Origin: an uncultured Lentisphaeria bacterium
Lineage (GTDB): Bacteria; Verrucomicrobiota; Lentisphaeria; Victivallales; UBA1829
Assembly: GCA_905211485.1 (NCBI GenBank)
Contig: CAJMAW010000093.1
Location: 1 to 12,857, forward strand
Direction of reading: 5' to 3'
DNA: 12,857 nucleotides
Made by a program: the position numbers and the translations under genes. How positions within the stretch are numbered: the first letter of the stretch is position 1; every line of letters begins with the position of its first letter. A model generated the notes under the pieces. It had not been told where the DNA came from, did not search any database, and saw only the letters and a program-made list of their open reading frames with translations. Positions 1 through 6,223 of the stretch are shown here, in pieces.

Positions 1-1
1 C

Positions 2-151
2 GATGTCCGGGAGTATTATGAAAAACTCATCCCGATGCGCCGCGGATGTCTTCCGGAAGACGTGGCAAGAGCGATTGCCTATGCGGTTTGCCAGAATTAT
101 GAAACAGGACAGGCAATTCCCGTGACGGGCGGTCAGATCATGCTGAACTGA
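2..151 (+). CDS. SDR-family dehydrogenase, C-terminal end (sorbitol-6-phosphate dehydrogenase-like), partial
   Basis: Only the last 49 codons lie in the window; the reading frame is open from base 2 to the TGA at 149-151. The peptide has the usual end of a classical short-chain dehydrogenase/reductase: an I-P-M-R-R-G-C segment, an E-D-V-A-R helix, then TGQAIPVTGGQIML. The RGC and TGQ-I-VTGGQ-M pieces match what I remember of the C-terminus of E. coli sorbitol-6-phosphate 2-dehydrogenase (SrlD) better than the common V-D-G-G ending of generic SDRs. SDRs are cytosolic NAD(P)-dependent enzymes oxidising or reducing sugar or polyol hydroxyls. The catalytic Tyr-x3-Lys and the nucleotide site lie upstream of the window, so the substrate cannot be read. 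A mannitol-dehydrogenase-family gene 1.6 kb downstream on the same strand supports a polyol role by inference. The SDR assignment is firm; the sorbitol-6-phosphate specificity is tentative. Confidence 0.8.
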   Translation, partial: DVREYYEKLIPMRRGCLPEDVARAIAYAVCQNYETGQAIPVTGGQIMLN

Positions 152-156
152 AAGAG

Positions 157-187
157 AAAAAGAGAGAATTCCCTTTTTTGTTTTTTT
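157..187 (+). terminator. AU-rich terminator-like hairpin after the SDR gene
   Basis: Six bases after the stop codon, 157-164 (AAAAAGAG) can pair with 171-178 (CCCTTTTT) with one A-C mismatch and a 6-base loop. A T-rich run (TTGTTTTTTT) follows. The stem is mostly A-U, so it is weak by E. coli standards, but the placement and style match the cleaner hairpin at 2868-2888 behind the third gene of this strand. Confidence 0.4.
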
Positions 188-390
188 CTGAAGCATTTGA
201 TTTTGTCCTGTCTCCGGGGAATATTGTTTTTTCCCCTTTTTCTTTACCTCCTTTCCCGCTTTCAGAGGCGGGCTTCCTCCTCTGCCGGAATGCAACTCCG
301 AAGATGAAAATGCCGGAGAGAGGGGAGGCGGGGGAAAGAGAGAGACAAGAGGGATAAAAACGTTCAGAAGGGGAATGTAAAAAAAATTGC
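188..390. other. Gene-free stretch between the SDR and PHP genes, no clear function
   Basis: Together with the flanking hairpin and repeat, this makes a 297-base gap without a credible coding region. A small G-C stem is possible at 255-259/268-272 (CCCGC/GCGGG, 8-base loop), without a T run after it. The rest alternates pyrimidine-rich (200-290) and purine-rich (300-385) blocks. I see no convincing promoter; a TTGCAT at about 387 lacks a good -10 partner. A 129-codon frame on the minus strand across here is low-complexity Ser/Phe/His caused by the repeat and is not taken as a gene. Confidence 0.4.
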
Positions 391-450
391 ATTGAGAACG
401 AATGAGAATGAATGAAAATGAATGAGAACGAATGAGAATGAATGAAAAAT
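391..450 (+). repeat. Six tandem 10-bp repeats (consensus AATGAGAATG) running into the PHP start codon
   Basis: The bases split into six decamers: ATTGAGAACG, AATGAGAATG, AATGAAAATG, AATGAGAACG, AATGAGAATG, AATGAAAAAT. They also form two 30-bp units (391-420 and 421-450) identical at 27 of 30 positions. The last decamer supplies the first two bases of the ATG at 449-451. One strand is nearly all purine plus T. There is no spacer and only two 30-bp units, so it is not a CRISPR. Possible roles are a binding site on one helical face (10-bp period), an unstructured mRNA leader replacing a Shine-Dalgarno sequence, or a length-variable microsatellite. Confidence 0.85.
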
Positions 451-1558
451 GGATGAACGCTTAAACAGTTTTGACTCCGAGCTCCGGCGCCAGGCTCTGG
501 AAGAGTTTTCGGAAAGGAGCACGGCATTCAATATGCACTGTCACAGTTTCTTTTCCTACAGCGGATTCGGCTTTTCTCCCACGGCGCTGGCGGTTCTGGC
601 GAAACGGGAGAACTGGCGCGCGGCGGGGATGGTGGATTTCGACGTGCTGGATGGAGTCAATGAATTTCTGTCCGCCGCCGCCCGTCTGGGAGTCCGGGCC
701 GTGGCGGGGCTGGAAACGCGTGTTTTCATTCCGGAACTGGAGAATGTGGAAATCAATTCCCCCGGAGAACCTGGGATTGCTTATCATCTGGGATATGGTT
801 TTGCCTCGTCTTCTGTCCCGGAGGGAGCGCGGACCTTTCTGAAAAGCCTCAGAGAGAAAGCGTCTGAGCGGATCCGCCGCCAGATCGAACTGGTGAACGC
901 TCTGCTTTCGGAGACGCCTCTGGATGCGGGAAAAGTGGCGGCGGAATTCACTCCCTCAGGGAATCTGACGGAACGCCATCTCTGCATGGCCTACCGGATT
1001 GCGGCGGAACGGATTTTCCCGGAAGCGGAGGAACGGCGCGCTTACTGGATGGAGAAGATCGGTGTCTGGGATGCCGATCCGGTCGTATTGGAAGGTCTGA
1101 TCCGGGCAAAAACCATGAAGAGGGGCGGGGCAGGATACATCAAAGCGCAGGCTTCTTCCTTCCCGACTCTGGAGGAAATGAACCGCTTCGTCATTTCCTG
1201 CGGCGCCGTCCCGACCGTTGCCTGGCTGAACGGACTGTCCGACGGGGAAACGGATCCCGGAAGACTTCTGGATCTGCATTGCCATGCCGGTGCCCGGGCT
1301 GTGACTTTGATCCCGGATCGGAACTGGAATGTCTCCGATCCGGAAAAACGGACTCTCCTGACCGATGCGCTGGCGCGTTTCATCCAGGCATGCACGGAAC
1401 GGGAACTGCCCGTCCTCGCAGGAACGGAAATGAATGCTCCGGGGCAGAAAATCGCGGATGATTTCACCGTCCCCGCGCTGATTCCTTATCTCAAAGTCTT
1501 TACTGCGGGCGCAGACGCACTGGCCCGATGGGAATGGCCGGGGGGAAAAAGGAAATAG
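449..1558 (+). CDS. PHP-superfamily putative metallohydrolase with divergent metal motifs
   Basis: The 369-residue product has a recognisable PHP (polymerase and histidinol phosphatase) N-terminal half: H30-C-H32 at the first strand, a D63-F-D65 where the family usually has D-H-D, a G-L-E89 at the third motif, and H113. Near the C-terminus it has A-V-P-T-V-A-W (253-259), where many members have A-H-P, and a G-T-E-M-N-A-P-G-Q segment near 324-332. PHP proteins are normally tri-metal phosphoesterases; several ligands look replaced here, so activity is uncertain. No signal peptide or membrane segment is visible, so it is probably cytosolic. The ATG at 449 is chosen because an in-frame TGA lies at 443-445 and the next in-frame ATG (codon 29) would cut into the metal motif. 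No Shine-Dalgarno sequence is visible. Its position between an SDR and a polyol dehydrogenase suggests a sugar-phosphate or polyol-phosphate substrate (inference). Confidence 0.8.
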   Translation: MDERLNSFDSELRRQALEEFSERSTAFNMHCHSFFSYSGFGFSPTALAVLAKRENWRAAGMVDFDVLDGVNEFLSAAARLGVRAVAGLETRVFIPELENVEINSPGEPGIAYHLGYGFASSSVPEGARTFLKSLREKASERIRRQIELVNALLSETPLDAGKVAAEFTPSGNLTERHLCMAYRIAAERIFPEAEERRAYWMEKIGVWDADPVVLEGLIRAKTMKRGGAGYIKAQASSFPTLEEMNRFVISCGAVPTVAWLNGLSDGETDPGRLLDLHCHAGARAVTLIPDRNWNVSDPEKRTLLTDALARFIQACTERELPVLAGTEMNAPGQKIADDFTVPALIPYLKVFTAGADALARWEWPGGKRK

Positions 1559-1575
1559 AAAAAAATAAAGGGGGA

Positions 1576-1621
1576 GGGGAGAGTAAAAAAAGAACTCTTC
1601 TTCTGATTTCGTTCTCTCCCC
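1576..1621. other. Perfect 8-bp inverted repeat with a nested alternative stem between PHP and polyol dehydrogenase genes
   Basis: GGGGAGAG at 1576-1583 is exactly complementary to CTCTCCCC at 1614-1621, with a 30-base loop. Inside it, AGAGT (1580-1584) can instead pair with ACTCT (1594-1598) around an A-rich 9-base loop. The two stems share bases and exclude each other. No T run follows the outer stem, so it is not a standard terminator. It may be a leader structure of the next gene or a chance result of local purine/pyrimidine blocks. Confidence 0.3.
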
Positions 1622-1736
1622 AGAGAAGGCAGACAAAAAGCGGAAACGGATTTCAAAAAACAATACGGACCCGGATTTTTCCCGCAGGAGGTTCTGATTT
1701 GCCTGCGGAAATCACGGAGTGGAAAGGATGGATTTC

Positions 1737-2861
1737 ATGAGCACATTTGTCGGAGTCGGACTGGGACCGATTCAAACGGGGATTTTTCTTGCCGGAGCCT
1801 CGAAGGGCGGCTTCAGCCGCATCGTGATTGCGGAAGTCAATGACAAAGTCAAGGACGCCGTGAACGCGGCACATTCGGTGACGATACACATTGCTGCCGC
1901 GGACCGTGTCTATTCGGAAACCTATCCCGACGTGGAAGTCTGGAATCCGCTGATTCCCGAGGAAAGGGAAAAGCTTGTGCAGGCGGCCTCGGAGGCGTCG
2001 GAACTGGCGACTGCACTTCCGAGCGTCAAATTCTTTTCCTCGTGTGCGCCCTGGATGCGTGAAGGTTTTGAACTCCGTCCGGAAGCGCGCCGTTTCATTT
2101 ACACGGCGGAAAACAACAATCATGCGGCGGAAGAACTGGCCGCGGCTGTCGGGAAAAGTTTCCCGAACACATTCTATCTGAATACCGTTGTCGGAAAAAT
2201 GAGCGGTGTGTTTGAAGCCGTTCCCGGCGGACGGTCCCCGATTGCTCCCGGCGCAGGGGTGGGGCATCTCGTGGAGGAATTCTCGCGGATTTACATTTCC
2301 AGCTGTCCGGAAATCGAAAAAAGACAGGTCCGCTCGCTCTATGAGAAAAAGAATCTCTATCCCTTTGAGGAGGCCAAACTTTACGGACATAACGCCGTGC
2401 ATTTTCTTCTGGGAATGCTGGGAAAAACCCGTTCCTGCGCTTTCATGAGCGAACTTGCGCAGCACCCGGATCTGATGGCCGTCGCCCGTGCCGCCTTCGT
2501 CGGAGAATCCGGCGCCGCGCTGGTCAAAAAATATGCCGCTCTGCAGGATGAACTCTTTACGGAAAAGGGATTCACCGAATACGCTGACGATCTCCTGAAA
2601 CGTATGACCAATCCCTTCCTGAAAGATGCCGTCAGCCGGATCACGCGCGATCTCGAACGGAAACTCGGATGGGATGACCGCGTCATCGGCACTATGCGCT
2701 TGGTCCTGAGTCAGGGTTTCGAACCCGCAAATTTTGCCGTCGGAGCCAGACTCGCCCTTGCGGAATATGCAGGCGATTCCGATAAAAAAACCGTTCTGGA
2801 AAAGCTATGGCCCGCCCCCTGGACTCAGGAACATGATGCCATTGCAAAAAGATTTCTCTGA
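1737..2861 (+). CDS. Mannitol dehydrogenase-family (long-chain polyol-specific) dehydrogenase
   Basis: From the ATG at 1737 the protein is 374 residues, shorter than mannitol 2-dehydrogenases (about 480-500) and close to mannitol-1-phosphate 5-dehydrogenase (about 380). The N-terminus is a Rossmann nucleotide site (FVGVGLGPIQTG, residues 4-15) with a strand ending in A-E-V-N (32-35). A Y-T-A-E-N-N-N-H-A-E block follows at 122-131, then L-N-T-V-V-G-K-M-S (148-156). The polyol active-site signature K-x4-N-x2-H is intact as K214, N219, H222. The enzyme should be a cytosolic NAD(P)-dependent oxidoreductase interconverting a polyol, or polyol phosphate, and a ketose; the substrate cannot be read. 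In-frame starts also exist at GTG 1719 and ATG 1728. ATG 1737 is preferred because AAAGGA at 1723-1728 lies 8 bases upstream and it sits just before the Rossmann fold. It follows the PHP gene by 178 bases on the same strand. Confidence 0.85.
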   Translation: MSTFVGVGLGPIQTGIFLAGASKGGFSRIVIAEVNDKVKDAVNAAHSVTIHIAAADRVYSETYPDVEVWNPLIPEEREKLVQAASEASELATALPSVKFFSSCAPWMREGFELRPEARRFIYTAENNNHAAEELAAAVGKSFPNTFYLNTVVGKMSGVFEAVPGGRSPIAPGAGVGHLVEEFSRIYISSCPEIEKRQVRSLYEKKNLYPFEEAKLYGHNAVHFLLGMLGKTRSCAFMSELAQHPDLMAVARAAFVGESGAALVKKYAALQDELFTEKGFTEYADDLLKRMTNPFLKDAVSRITRDLERKLGWDDRVIGTMRLVLSQGFEPANFAVGARLALAEYAGDSDKKTVLEKLWPAPWTQEHDAIAKRFL

Positions 2862-2867
2862 TAAAGA

Positions 2868-2888
2868 AAAAAGAGAATGACTCTTTTT
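2868..2888 (+). terminator. AU-rich hairpin terminator after the polyol dehydrogenase gene
   Basis: AAAAAGAG (2868-2875) pairs perfectly with CTCTTTTT (2881-2888) around the loop AATGA, starting 7 bases after the stop codon. The T run is part of the stem, so the element is roughly symmetric and could also slow transcripts arriving on the minus strand from the convergent amidase gene, which ends at 3051. Confidence 0.55.
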
Positions 2889-3018
2889 CCCCGGAGTCTT
2901 CGGCTTTCAGAATTTGATATTTTTTTCCTTTTTTCCCCCCCCTTCTCCTGCCCTTCCGAGGCACGGGGAAGGGGATTTCCTATTTTTTTCACACACACAT
3001 TCCGCGGAAAAAACAGGG

Positions 3019-3062
3019 AAAAAAGAAAAAAAAACGCCTTTATAACGACATTATTCTTTTTT
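3019..3062 (-). terminator. Possible weak AU terminator structure at the end of the amidase operon
   Basis: TTCTTTTTT at 3054-3062, which overlaps the last codons of the amidase gene, is complementary to AAAAAAGAA at 3019-3027, with a 26-base loop. On the minus strand a run of at least eight T follows the stop (3034 down to 3026). The stem is A-U only apart from one G-C pair, so this may be no more than homopolymer tracts facing each other. The rest of the 2889-3050 gap shows A and T tracts and a 10-bp palindrome TTCCGCGGAA at 3000-3009 with no evident role. Confidence 0.25.
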
Positions 3063-4067
3063 CATTGCGGCGGAATACCGGGCGATTCCGAGTACGACGG
3101 CGGCGACAATGGTATCCTGGCGTTCCTTCCAGGTCAGAGCCCGGCCTTCCCTGTAGTTGGAAAGGAACCCCGTTTCGATCAGGACCGCAGGGCAGACGGC
3201 GTTCCGGACAACATAAAGTCTGCCGTGTTTGACGCCTCTGTCCTTAGCCTTGGTGGAGGAGATCAGAGCTCTCTGAATTTCGTAAGCGAGTCTGAAATTG
3301 TTCGGATCCGTCTTATTGGCAGGGGAAACCGTTTTGGATGGTGCCGAATCGCTTGTGGAGGCTGCGCCTGCAGGTGTGGCCAGATAGGTTTCAATACCGC
3401 TGACCTGTTTGTTTGCCGTGGCATTGCAGTGGATGGAAACAAAGAGGTCCGGCCGGATTTTTTCACAGAGTTCCGCGCGGTCCTGAAGGCTCGGGAAAAC
3501 ATCGCTGCGGCGGGTCATGACAACGGTGTAACCTTTCGCCTTCAAAGCCGTTTCCAGTTTTTTCGCGATGGAGAGATTGATGGTTTTTTCGTCCTGAACC
3601 GGCCCCGGCGCGCCCTTGTCCTTGCCTCCGTGACCGGGATCCAGCATGATGACTTTCACCCGATGCGCTTTCAGAGATTGTTCCCGAAAGACGGGCTCAA
3701 GGATTTTGTTGAAGTCCATTTCGGAAAGATAAGCCCGGCCTCCCTTCAGGAGAATCGGATAGAGAAAATAGACCGTGACTCCATCAATGCTTCCGGCACG
3801 CTTGTTGTAGAAAAATTCGATTTTGCTCTGTTTGTTGTAAAGCAGCGCGCCGGTTTTTGTCAAACGGAAGTTCATACGGTAGATTCTTGCAATGTCGTCA
3901 AGCATGACATAACGGCGCTGATCGTTCGTTGTATAGCGCATGGTCTGCCGGCGGGCGTTCTGAGTCTGGGCGGAAAGGGGCAAGAAGGGAGAAAAAGCCT
4001 GAAAGGTCGGCAGGAGAAACATCAGCGCCGCCGCGGCCGGAAGAAAACGTCTGTAGGATTTATTCAT
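3051..4067 (-). CDS. N-acetylmuramoyl-L-alanine amidase (Amidase_3 family), secreted
   Basis: The 338-residue protein is a zinc peptidoglycan amidase that cleaves the bond between N-acetylmuramic acid and the L-alanine of the stem peptide. Residues 1-33 form a signal peptide (basic N-terminus, hydrophobic stretch, probable cut near L-S-A-Q). Residues about 40-130 form an N-terminal region that could be an AMIN-like or copper-amine-oxidase-N-like module, not securely assigned. The catalytic domain starts at 138 with L-D-P-G-H-G-G: zinc ligands H146, E160 (D-E-K-T) and H213 (S-I-H-C-N-A), and catalytic E298 (I-E-T-G-F-L-S-N). A Ser/Thr/Pro/Ala-rich insertion of about 25 residues (230-254) sits between the third zinc ligand and the next helix. 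The start overlaps the thiD stop in ATGA (4064-4067), which implies translational coupling as the last gene of the operon. It most likely acts in the periplasm. Confidence 0.92.
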   Translation of the reverse strand: MNKSYRRFLPAAAALMFLLPTFQAFSPFLPLSAQTQNARRQTMRYTTNDQRRYVMLDDIARIYRMNFRLTKTGALLYNKQSKIEFFYNKRAGSIDGVTVYFLYPILLKGGRAYLSEMDFNKILEPVFREQSLKAHRVKVIMLDPGHGGKDKGAPGPVQDEKTINLSIAKKLETALKAKGYTVVMTRRSDVFPSLQDRAELCEKIRPDLFVSIHCNATANKQVSGIETYLATPAGAASTSDSAPSKTVSPANKTDPNNFRLAYEIQRALISSTKAKDRGVKHGRLYVVRNAVCPAVLIETGFLSNYREGRALTWKERQDTIVAAVVLGIARYSAAMKKE

Positions 4068-5008
4068 AATCGTTCCAATCTGATCTGTTCGGGATGAGTT
4101 TCCCTGGGGGGGAACATCGCATATATTTCATAGCCTTTCCCCCCGATCGGACGGGCATGGAAAAGCGATCTGAATACAAAATCCTTTGCACGGCAGAGAG
4201 CCCTTTCCCAGGACTCGCCCGCTGCAAGACAGGCCGTGAACGCCGCACTGAAGGTGCAGCCTGTCCCGTGGTCCGCATGGGGCGCGGAAGCGACCCGCGG
4301 AGAGGAAAGAAGATAAAGGTTCCCTCCGTGGCAGACAATGTCGTCTGCCGTTCCCGTGTCTTCTTCTGCGACATGCCCCCCCTTCAGGATCACATGACAG
4401 CCCCATGTTTCATAAATCATCCGGGCTGCATCTATGCGTTTTTGTGGAGTATCCAGGCAGCAGAGTTTCCCTGTCAGTACTTCGGCTTCAGGCAGATTCG
4501 GCGTCGTCCAGCTGCAGAGCGGCAGAATTCTGGACTTCACAGCCTCCACTGCGTTGTCCCGGAGAAGTTTCGCCCCGCTGGTCGAGACCATCACCGGATC
4601 CGAGACTATCTCATGCCGGCACCCGGACAACGCATCCGCAACACTCCGGATGATTTCCTCCGAAAAAAGCATCCCCGTTTTCGCCGCGGAAATATTCAGC
4701 ACCTTCTCAACCGTTCTGATCTGAGTTGCAACCGCTTCCGGAGAAAGAGCCTCCACACCGCATACTTCGAGCGGATTCTGGAACGTCGCAGCCGTAACGG
4801 CGGAAACTCCGAAGACTCCGAATGCCGCGAATGTCCGCAAATCCGCCTGAATGCCCGCTCCTCCTCCGGAATCGCTTCCGGCAACGGTCAAAGCCACGGG
4901 AAGGGAAGGAGGAGGGACCGCCGTGTTCTTATGCGTCTTCTTTTCCTTCTGAGCAGTCATTTCCTGATTCCAGTCCTGATTGTTTTCCGGGATGGACTTC
5001 TCTTTCAT
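4064..5008 (-). CDS. thiD: Hydroxymethylpyrimidine/phosphomethylpyrimidine kinase
   Basis: This is a ribokinase-superfamily kinase that phosphorylates HMP and then HMP-phosphate, making HMP-PP for thiamine synthesis in the cytosol. From ATG 5008 it has 314 residues, about 40-50 longer than usual ThiD. The extra part is a charged, Lys/Gln/Pro-rich N-terminus (1-36). Family motifs: A-L-T-V-A-G-S-D-S-G-G-G-A-G-I-Q-A-D-L (39-57), D-P-V-M-V-S-T-S-G-A (137-146), T-P-N-L-P-E-A (169-175), I-L-K-G-G-H (207-212) and the anion-hole H-G-T-G-C-T (247-252) with catalytic-site C251. The usual T-A-Q-N-T reads T-F-Q-N-P. AGGAG at 5024-5020 lies 11 bases before ATG 5008. A GTG at 5020 is also in frame but overlaps that AGGAG. 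No other thiamine gene or TPP riboswitch is visible near it. It lies 39 bases after the DUF4340-type gene and overlaps the amidase gene by 4 bases. Confidence 0.92.
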   Translation of the reverse strand: MKEKSIPENNQDWNQEMTAQKEKKTHKNTAVPPPSLPVALTVAGSDSGGGAGIQADLRTFAAFGVFGVSAVTAATFQNPLEVCGVEALSPEAVATQIRTVEKVLNISAAKTGMLFSEEIIRSVADALSGCRHEIVSDPVMVSTSGAKLLRDNAVEAVKSRILPLCSWTTPNLPEAEVLTGKLCCLDTPQKRIDAARMIYETWGCHVILKGGHVAEEDTGTADDIVCHGGNLYLLSSPRVASAPHADHGTGCTFSAAFTACLAAGESWERALCRAKDFVFRSLFHARPIGGKGYEIYAMFPPRETHPEQIRLERL

Positions 5009-5047
5009 TTTCGGGAACACTCCTGAATCTTCATCTTCCGTTTTTTT

Positions 5048-6223
5048 TCATTTCGTCCGGACCGCATTGGAAGCTGGCAGACGCTGGACAAGGCCGGGAA
5101 GATCTTTCGGGACAAGGAAAAAATTCCCAGACAACGCCTCCATTTCATATTTCGAGCGCGATTCCAGGAGAGTCGAACGCAACGCATACTGCTCATCCGT
5201 TTCATTCGGGAGTCTCTGAACGGCTTCCCTGCTGAACTGGATCTGCATCCGGGCAATGGCGCCCGCGGACTCAGCGGCAGTGCCGGAGGCGGAGGATGAG
5301 GAAGATTCATCATATTCCTGAAAACGAAGGCTGTAACGGAAGCCGTTGGCAAGAACGGCCTCCAGGGACACCGTGGGGTGAAAATTCTCAGGTCCGTTCA
5401 TCAGAAGATCTATGCTGAAGGGCTTGGAGAGAAGTTCAAGAGCGGCACTCAGTTCGCCGAGATCGAGTCTGGCTTCCTCCGGACGGAGAAAACGGAACTG
5501 TTCCGACAGATTCCCGCGATGCAGGATCCATTCCGGATCGGCAGCTCCGCCGGGAGAAACTCCGCCGACAGAAAGCGTCAGAAGCTGCTGAATCTCATTC
5601 AGCCTCAGCGGTTCAAGCCAGACGGCCGGATTCGGATGACAATCCTCAAACAGACGCGAAATCAAAAAGACCTGGTCCTTTTCCCCTTCCCTGTGAAGAA
5701 GAATGTATCTTCCATCCGCACTGCTCGTCTCATAGCCGGGCAGTCCGCTGGGACGCTGGGTGTAGTGGCCCTTGCCGAGGATCAGACTGAAAATCTCTTT
5801 CCCCCGCGGATCCCGGAGTGCAATCTTCAGGCCGGGAATGGCGGAGGGATTTTCCGTTTTTTCCAGAAGATGCAGTGTTTCAATCGTTTCTGCGTCGCAA
5901 TGTTCCAATTCCTTCAGAGGCCGGACCGTTGAAAGAGTGTTCAGAAATTCCACCACCCTGGCAGTCTGCGCACGGGCGGAGCCGCGTTCCCGGACAACCC
6001 AGGCACCGTTCTCAAATGCCAGAGTCGACACCATGTCCCGCCATGAGACCGTGAACGAATGCACATTTTCAGGACGGAATCTCGGGAAGTCCGCCGTTTT
6101 CTCCGCACTCTGCGCCGTCGCCCATTTCCTTTTTCCGGAATAAAGGGAAAAAACCGCAAGCAGGGTCAGGATCAGAAAAAGAAACCAATACAATACGTTT
6201 GCCGTCCGCTTCATGCGTCTCAT
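5048..6223 (-). CDS. DUF4340-type membrane-anchored protein of a Gld-like ABC transporter
   Basis: From ATG 6223 the protein has 391 residues. One hydrophobic segment (about 9-28) follows a basic N-terminus (M-R-R-M-K-R), predicting a single anchor with the bulk in the periplasm. The W-V-V-R...R-V-V-E-F-L-N-T-L stretch near 75-97 and the G-K...Y segment near 150-175 are typical of DUF4340 proteins, which are often found beside GldG-type ABC auxiliary proteins; their biochemical role is not known to me. A Ser/Ala/Gly-rich linker (about 306-321, five Ser in a row) lies near the C-terminal part. The start is fixed by GGAGG at 6235-6231, 8 bases upstream, and by the ATGA overlap (6220-6223) with the end of the preceding fusion gene. 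A GTG frame opens earlier at 6262 but has no such support. Confidence 0.8.
   Translation of the reverse strand: MRRMKRTANVLYWFLFLILTLLAVFSLYSGKRKWATAQSAEKTADFPRFRPENVHSFTVSWRDMVSTLAFENGAWVVRERGSARAQTARVVEFLNTLSTVRPLKELEHCDAETIETLHLLEKTENPSAIPGLKIALRDPRGKEIFSLILGKGHYTQRPSGLPGYETSSADGRYILLHREGEKDQVFLISRLFEDCHPNPAVWLEPLRLNEIQQLLTLSVGGVSPGGAADPEWILHRGNLSEQFRFLRPEEARLDLGELSAALELLSKPFSIDLLMNGPENFHPTVSLEAVLANGFRYSLRFQEYDESSSSSASGTAAESAGAIARMQIQFSREAVQRLPNETDEQYALRSTLLESRSKYEMEALSGNFFLVPKDLPGLVQRLPASNAVRTK

Noticed and set aside
391..450. CRISPR-like repeats
   Set aside because: The units are directly adjacent with no spacers and only 10 or 30 bp long, so this is a simple tandem repeat.
956..1663. 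A 235-codon minus-strand frame opposite the PHP gene
   Set aside because: Arg/Phe-rich shadow with a Phe/Leu tract from the intergenic T run; no family features.
1653..2465. A 270-codon minus-strand frame opposite the polyol dehydrogenase
   Set aside because: It has no domain or ribosome site and spans a gene with an intact K-x4-N-x2-H active site on the other strand.
3000..3009. Palindrome TTCCGCGGAA as an operator
   Set aside because: It lies between two convergent genes, where no promoter is expected, and only one copy is present.
2877..4097. A 406-codon open frame on the plus strand opposite the amidase gene
   Set aside because: It mirrors the amidase gene over its whole length. Its protein has no recognisable domain, while the minus strand has a signal peptide and a full zinc site. 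The sense gene simply avoids codons that would give stops on the other strand.
4094..5026. A 310-codon open frame opposite thiD
   Set aside because: The composition is Arg/Ser/Pro-rich and family-free, and the opposite strand is an intact ThiD with all motifs.
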